Shown here: positions 62,201 through 64,000 of the stretch, piece by piece | How the letters are laid out: the number at the start of each line of letters is the position of its first letter | Numbering within the stretch: position 1 is the stretch's first letter | NCBI GenBank assembly: GCA_036850595.1 | Contig: CM072154.1 | Coordinates: forward strand, 6,765,330-6,829,329 | Direction: 5' to 3' | Length of the DNA stretch: 64,000 nucleotides | DNA from: Rhyacichthys aspro | Lineage: Eukaryota > Chordata > Actinopteri > Gobiiformes > Rhyacichthyidae | The notes under the pieces: model-generated | Database searches by the model: none | What the model was told of the DNA's origin: nothing | The model's input: the letters and a program-made list of their open reading frames with translations, nothing else | Translations under genes and position numbers: made by a program

Positions 62201-63380
62201 CAGTTGGTCATAATCATAATAGTATTTTAAAACACCAATAAGTCACTTGACGGCAAAGTCACAGAGATGCATCACACACACAATCTCCCCAAATACACAG
62301 ATTGTCAACGCTTCACAATCATCTATAATCTAATATCATTACACACTGTTAAGTATACAATATATTTTATGCAAAACAGACCCTGATCAGACCTAGCACT
62401 TACATGTGAACTGAGTGACTCAAGTGACCAGCCTTATAGTTACCCCATTCTCATGGTATGAAGTAGAGAAAAAAATAGTGTGTACAGTGAGTTAGTGAGT
62501 TAGGTACAATATTTAGTTTCTCTATTCATATCAGCATTTTGGCAACACCAGCTAAAGGCTCCAAGCTTCAAGTCTTTGGATGTTTAGGGCTGTGGAAAGC
62601 TGGACTTGAACAGAACACCAAATAACAACCATACATATACACAACTGATATTAGAGCCTGTGCTTCCTCATTAAAGACTGTTAAACCTAAATCTGCCAGA
62701 CACAATAAGCATACGGATTTCTAAAGCCTCAAAACCTACATTACGATAAAATGCATCATTGTAGACATACACATTATACAATTGCACATTAAGTAAAGTA
62801 AAACACACATTATGCTTGAGGGTTATGAGAAAACACATGGATGCAGTAGTTTAGCATTTATGCATATCTGCTTATGGTAAACAATACAGCAGCTTCACCA
62901 ATATGTGAGCACAGTTTTTTGCTGCCCCTAAAGGATCTGAACATGGAATACTAATGCTTTTGTTATTGGGGTGGCTGTTTATCTTTTTGTCGATATGTTG
63001 TAAGTTAGTTGTAAGTTGATTTGTGCATTGAGAGTGAAAGAGAAGTGCGTTGTGTGCAACAAGCACAGAGCTACGTGAGATTTGTAAAGCGTAAAATCAC
63101 TGTTGCTATTTACTCTAATCCTATAAATGGGGAACCACTTGTCATATTACTTCTCCTCATGACTCTCAACATGACAGTTGTGTTTGTTTTCAGGGCTGAA
63201 CTTTAATCTCGGTTGAAAGCACTGAGCCAAAAACAGTGAGTGAGTGTCGGGACCCACCTGACAGAGAGGGTGAAGTCCCCCGGGTTGCTCTTGCTGGGTC
63301 GGGCCAGGAAACTGCCGTGGACGCCCCGAGTCAACAGGAGCTGCTCAGCCTCGATTCCGGTGATGTTGGGGTGGAACCAC
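41137..63380 (-). CDS. ptpn6: SHP-1, tyrosine-protein phosphatase non-receptor type 6 (exons 2-15)
   Basis: SHP-1 is a cytosolic phosphatase recruited through its SH2 domains to ITIM-bearing receptors, where it damps signalling, mainly in blood cells. The joined exons give about 589 residues; only the few N-terminal codons are missing. Order: N-SH2 (WFHPNITGIE, GSFLARPS), C-SH2 (WYHGHLSGRD, GSFLVRES), catalytic domain with pTyr loop KNRYKNILPF, WPD loop TWPDHGVP, P-loop HCSAGIGRTG (nucleophilic Cys in exon 11, Arg in exon 12) and Q loop QRSGMVQTEAQYKF. The tail has two tyrosine motifs, EYSNI and VYENI. The equivalents of SHP-2 D61, Y63, A72 and E76, which clamp N-SH2 onto the active site, are kept. 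It is chosen over ptpn11 because IWHYQYLTWPDHGVPNEPGG, LPGSDYINANYI and GTIIVID follow SHP-1, and SHP-2 is normally far better conserved. All splice sites are GT-AG. Confidence 0.88.
41299..41399 (-). CDS. ptpn6: ptpn6 exon 14 (tail, EYSNI)
   Basis: 101 bp. It encodes RNKMKEREYSNIKYGHMTNS and RSKTNMSSSRSSS. EYSNI corresponds to human SHP-1 Tyr536. The donor GTAAGT is used in phase 2; an overlapping donor GTGTAA two bases upstream would change the frame of whatever follows. Confidence 0.9.
42491..42642 (-). CDS. ptpn6: ptpn6 exon 13 (Q loop)
   Basis: 152 bp. It encodes GLDCDIDIPKTIQWVRQQRS, GMVQTEAQYKFIYMAVQQYI and DTAQKRLEEEQ. It ends in phase 0. The intron between exons 12 and 13 is only 78 bp. 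Confidence 0.95.
42721..42788 (-). CDS. ptpn6: ptpn6 exon 12 (P-loop)
   Basis: 68 bp. It encodes (S)AGIGRTGTIIVIDILIDIIN and RQ, completing HCSAGIGRTG with its phosphate-binding Arg. Donor GTAGGG. Confidence 0.95.
43815..43935 (-). mobile_element. SINE remnant
   Basis: ggctttatttgatagagata, agacagacagaaaacatggt and gagagagaggggaacaac reproduce, with decay, the body of a tRNA-derived SINE that is common in fish and is read here in its reverse orientation. It lies in the ptpn6 intron between exons 11 and 12. The promoter part is lost. Confidence 0.55.
44221..44375 (-). CDS. ptpn6: ptpn6 exon 11 (WPD loop, catalytic Cys)
   Basis: 155 bp. It encodes KEPVRYIWHYQYLTWPDHGV, PNEPGGVLWFLEEVNRTQST and GPIVVHC. 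It holds the general-acid Asp of WPD and the nucleophilic Cys, and the P-loop Ser codon is split across the next intron. Confidence 0.96.
45372..45503 (-). CDS. ptpn6: ptpn6 exon 10
   Basis: 132 bp, as in SHP genes. It encodes NKCVRYWPDLHGTKEFGKVL, VRNVDERPAQDYILRKLEVT and RLDR. KCVxYWP is a conserved PTP strand. Confidence 0.95.
46172..46327 (-). CDS. ptpn6: ptpn6 exon 9
   Basis: 156 bp. It encodes VFHEDGRHGEEGKIFIATQG, CLQNTVLDFWKMVYQENTRV and IVMTTKEMERGR. Donor GTGAGC, acceptor gtttcattcag. Confidence 0.94.
46647..46704. repeat. perfect 27-bp inverted repeat with 4-base loop
   Basis: Left arm gacaatacacttactttt... at 46647-46673, loop ccat, and a right arm exactly complementary at 46678-46704. 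It lies in the intron between ptpn6 exons 8 and 9. There is no known MITE end and no transposase. Confidence 0.92.
47168..47247 (-). CDS. ptpn6: ptpn6 exon 8
   Basis: 80 bp. It encodes FDTTRVEIRDTDPDLPGSDY and INANYIR. DPDLPGSDYINANYI follows the SHP-1 rather than the SHP-2 pattern. Confidence 0.94.
47444..47540 (-). CDS. ptpn6: ptpn6 exon 7 (pTyr loop)
   Basis: 97 bp. It encodes VLQQQECKLLYPRKEGQKAE and NKSKNRYKNILP, including the KNRYKN substrate-recognition loop. Confidence 0.95.
49369..49482 (-). CDS. ptpn6: ptpn6 exon 6 (SH2-PTP linker)
   Basis: 114 bp. It encodes PFNATRINAANIENRVRELN, KVADNSEKPKQ and GFWEEFE, the start of the phosphatase domain. Donor GTAATA. Confidence 0.93.
49583..49699 (-). 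CDS. ptpn6: ptpn6 exon 5 (C-SH2, second half)
   Basis: 117 bp. It encodes DGKYDVGGGERFDTLADLVD and HYKKNPMVEKSGIVVHLKQ. Acceptor ctctccagcag (a CAGCAG tandem), donor GTATTG. Confidence 0.94.
50688..50880 (-). CDS. ptpn6: ptpn6 exon 4 (C-SH2, first half)
   Basis: 193 bp, as in SHP genes. It encodes WYHGHLSGRDAEKLLTEKGK, GSFLVRESQSKPGDFVLSVL and VTHVMIRYQ. The FLVRES motif is intact. Confidence 0.95.
52491..52685 (-). CDS. ptpn6: ptpn6 exon 3 (N-SH2, second half)
   Basis: 195 bp, as in SHP genes. It encodes RNDEVTHIKIQNSGDYYDLY, GGEKFATLAELVQYY and LKYPLNCKDPTSER. It carries the autoinhibitory loop residues. The intron before it is the longest of the gene (10.6 kb). Confidence 0.95.
55469..55770. 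mobile_element. decayed MITE (ggtccccaacc type)
   Basis: It starts ggtccccaaccttttttgct and ends ggtactggtccacagcccag with tgg, which are the two ends of a widespread fish MITE whose intact ends read GGTCCCCAACC and its complement. The right terminus is missing its last bases. Confidence 0.65.
59440..59745. promoter_or_regulatory. candidate conserved non-coding element
   Basis: A relatively GC-rich block within AT-rich intron DNA. It contains several GATA-type words (gagataagcc, gaagataaga, ctgataagcc), tggcgtaattaacg, taattaac and attagcattt homeobox-like words. Function and conservation are not testable here. Confidence 0.3.
63258..63380 (-). CDS. ptpn6: ptpn6 exon 2 (N-SH2, first half)
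   Basis: 123 bp, the standard length of SHP exon 2. Acceptor ctgaccctcgcag, donor GTGGGT. It encodes WFHPNITGIEAEQLLLTRGV and HGSFLARPSKSNPGDFTLSV. The arginine of the FLAR motif binds phosphotyrosine. The first base completes an Arg codon begun in exon 1, which is not identified in the window. Confidence 0.93.
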
Positions 63381-64000
63381 CTGCGAGGGTCAGAGCAGAG
63401 AGCAGAAACACTAAGTGGGTGTGAAATATTTAAAGAGAAATAATCCACAAAACAATGCATATTATAAGTCATTCATTTTTCTTTATTTGTCAAATGTGTG
63501 ACTATACTGAGAAGGTAGTCGTCTGCCTCCAGCAATAGGATTTAAAAATGCCGCTGAACAAACATGCTCCTGCTGAGAATCTTCATCCTTTAAGAAGGAA
63601 TTAACCAGGCTTTAGAAGTTCACTTTAATGAGCGCACCACAATTAGCTCCTCCATTGACTTTCACACTGCATGGCTGCCTTTTCAAGGTGGAATGGATCA
63701 ACTGTGTGGAAAAAAACCCTCAGACAGTACGTGAGGTTCTTTTCATATGGGTTTTAATGAGGTTCATGAAGATTGCACAAACTGTTAATAAAATAAATCT
63801 GCTCTAAGGGTATATTATGTTTTGATTTTCTTAGTTGCATGGTTTATTATACACTAGTTTGCTTTTAGGTATTAAAAGAAGACATTTTATTAAGCCCTTT
63901 CATTCACTCCATGCATTTTGTGTTAAAACCTCAGCTATTTGAACATGTTAGCTGTTTTTCACCTTCAAAAAAACAAAGTAGTGATAAAATTACACTCCAC
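63381..64000. other. ptpn6: ptpn6 intron 1, right edge
   Basis: It runs upstream of the exon 2 acceptor. I could not identify the short first coding exon or a promoter; they probably lie beyond the window. Confidence 0.5.

Larger units (their letters stand above)
52686..63257. other. ptpn6: ptpn6 intron 2 (10.6 kb)
   Basis: No gene is supported inside. It contains one MITE copy and motif-rich blocks at about 56.5-56.8, 59.4-59.75 and 61.6-61.8 kb. As the first large intron of a blood-cell gene it is a natural place for enhancers. Confidence 0.55.

Noticed and set aside
41137..63380. Assignment to ptpn11 (SHP-2)
   Set aside because: Exon lengths fit both genes. Exon 11 (HYQYLTWPDHGVPNEPGG), GTIIVID, the LPGSDYINANYI stretch and the short tail differ from SHP-2, which is normally nearly identical across vertebrates.

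Overview
The window looks like teleost fish nuclear DNA. It is AT-rich, its genes are split by long GT-AG introns, and its repeats are typical of fish genomes: a hAT-type MITE with an 8-bp target duplication, tRNA-derived SINE pieces, a degraded Tc1 transposase, a fish-type retroelement tail and simple satellites. I see no prokaryotic, viral or CRISPR features.

Three protein-coding genes are supported. (1) At 621-14429, plus strand, are seventeen exons covering the C-terminal two thirds of a DENND2-family Rab GEF (uDENN, cDENN and dDENN). Its 5' exons lie left of the window. (2) At 31316-32008, plus strand, is a one-exon coding region for a tail-anchored RING E3 ligase matching RNF223, probably with a 5'-UTR exon near 26.4 kb. 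(3) At 63380-41137, minus strand, are exons 2-15 of the SH2-domain phosphatase SHP-1 (ptpn6). The exon lengths (123,195,193,117,114,97,80,156,132,155,68,152 and so on) reproduce the SHP family gene structure, and only the tiny first coding exon is missing. dennd2 and rnf223 point right and ptpn6 points left, so rnf223 and ptpn6 are convergent.

The space between genes 1 and 2 (15.1-26 kb) and the first visible ptpn6 intron (52.7-63.3 kb) hold no recognisable genes. They contain repeats and a few GC-richer, motif-rich blocks that may be conserved regulatory elements. The gap between rnf223 and ptpn6 holds two strong CTCF-like motifs in divergent orientation.

The most interesting observations are: an 88-codon proline-rich open frame at 38.0-38.3 kb whose acceptor matches in phase an alternative frame of the last ptpn6 exon, which suggests a long-tailed SHP-1L-like isoform; three same-phase donors around one dennd2 exon, allowing an acidic insert; an intact hAT MITE carrying a 21-bp tandem array; an inverted TACTA/TAGTA satellite; and a perfect 27-bp-arm hairpin in a ptpn6 intron. 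All functional calls rest on protein motifs, exon phases and splice signals read by eye; no database search was possible.
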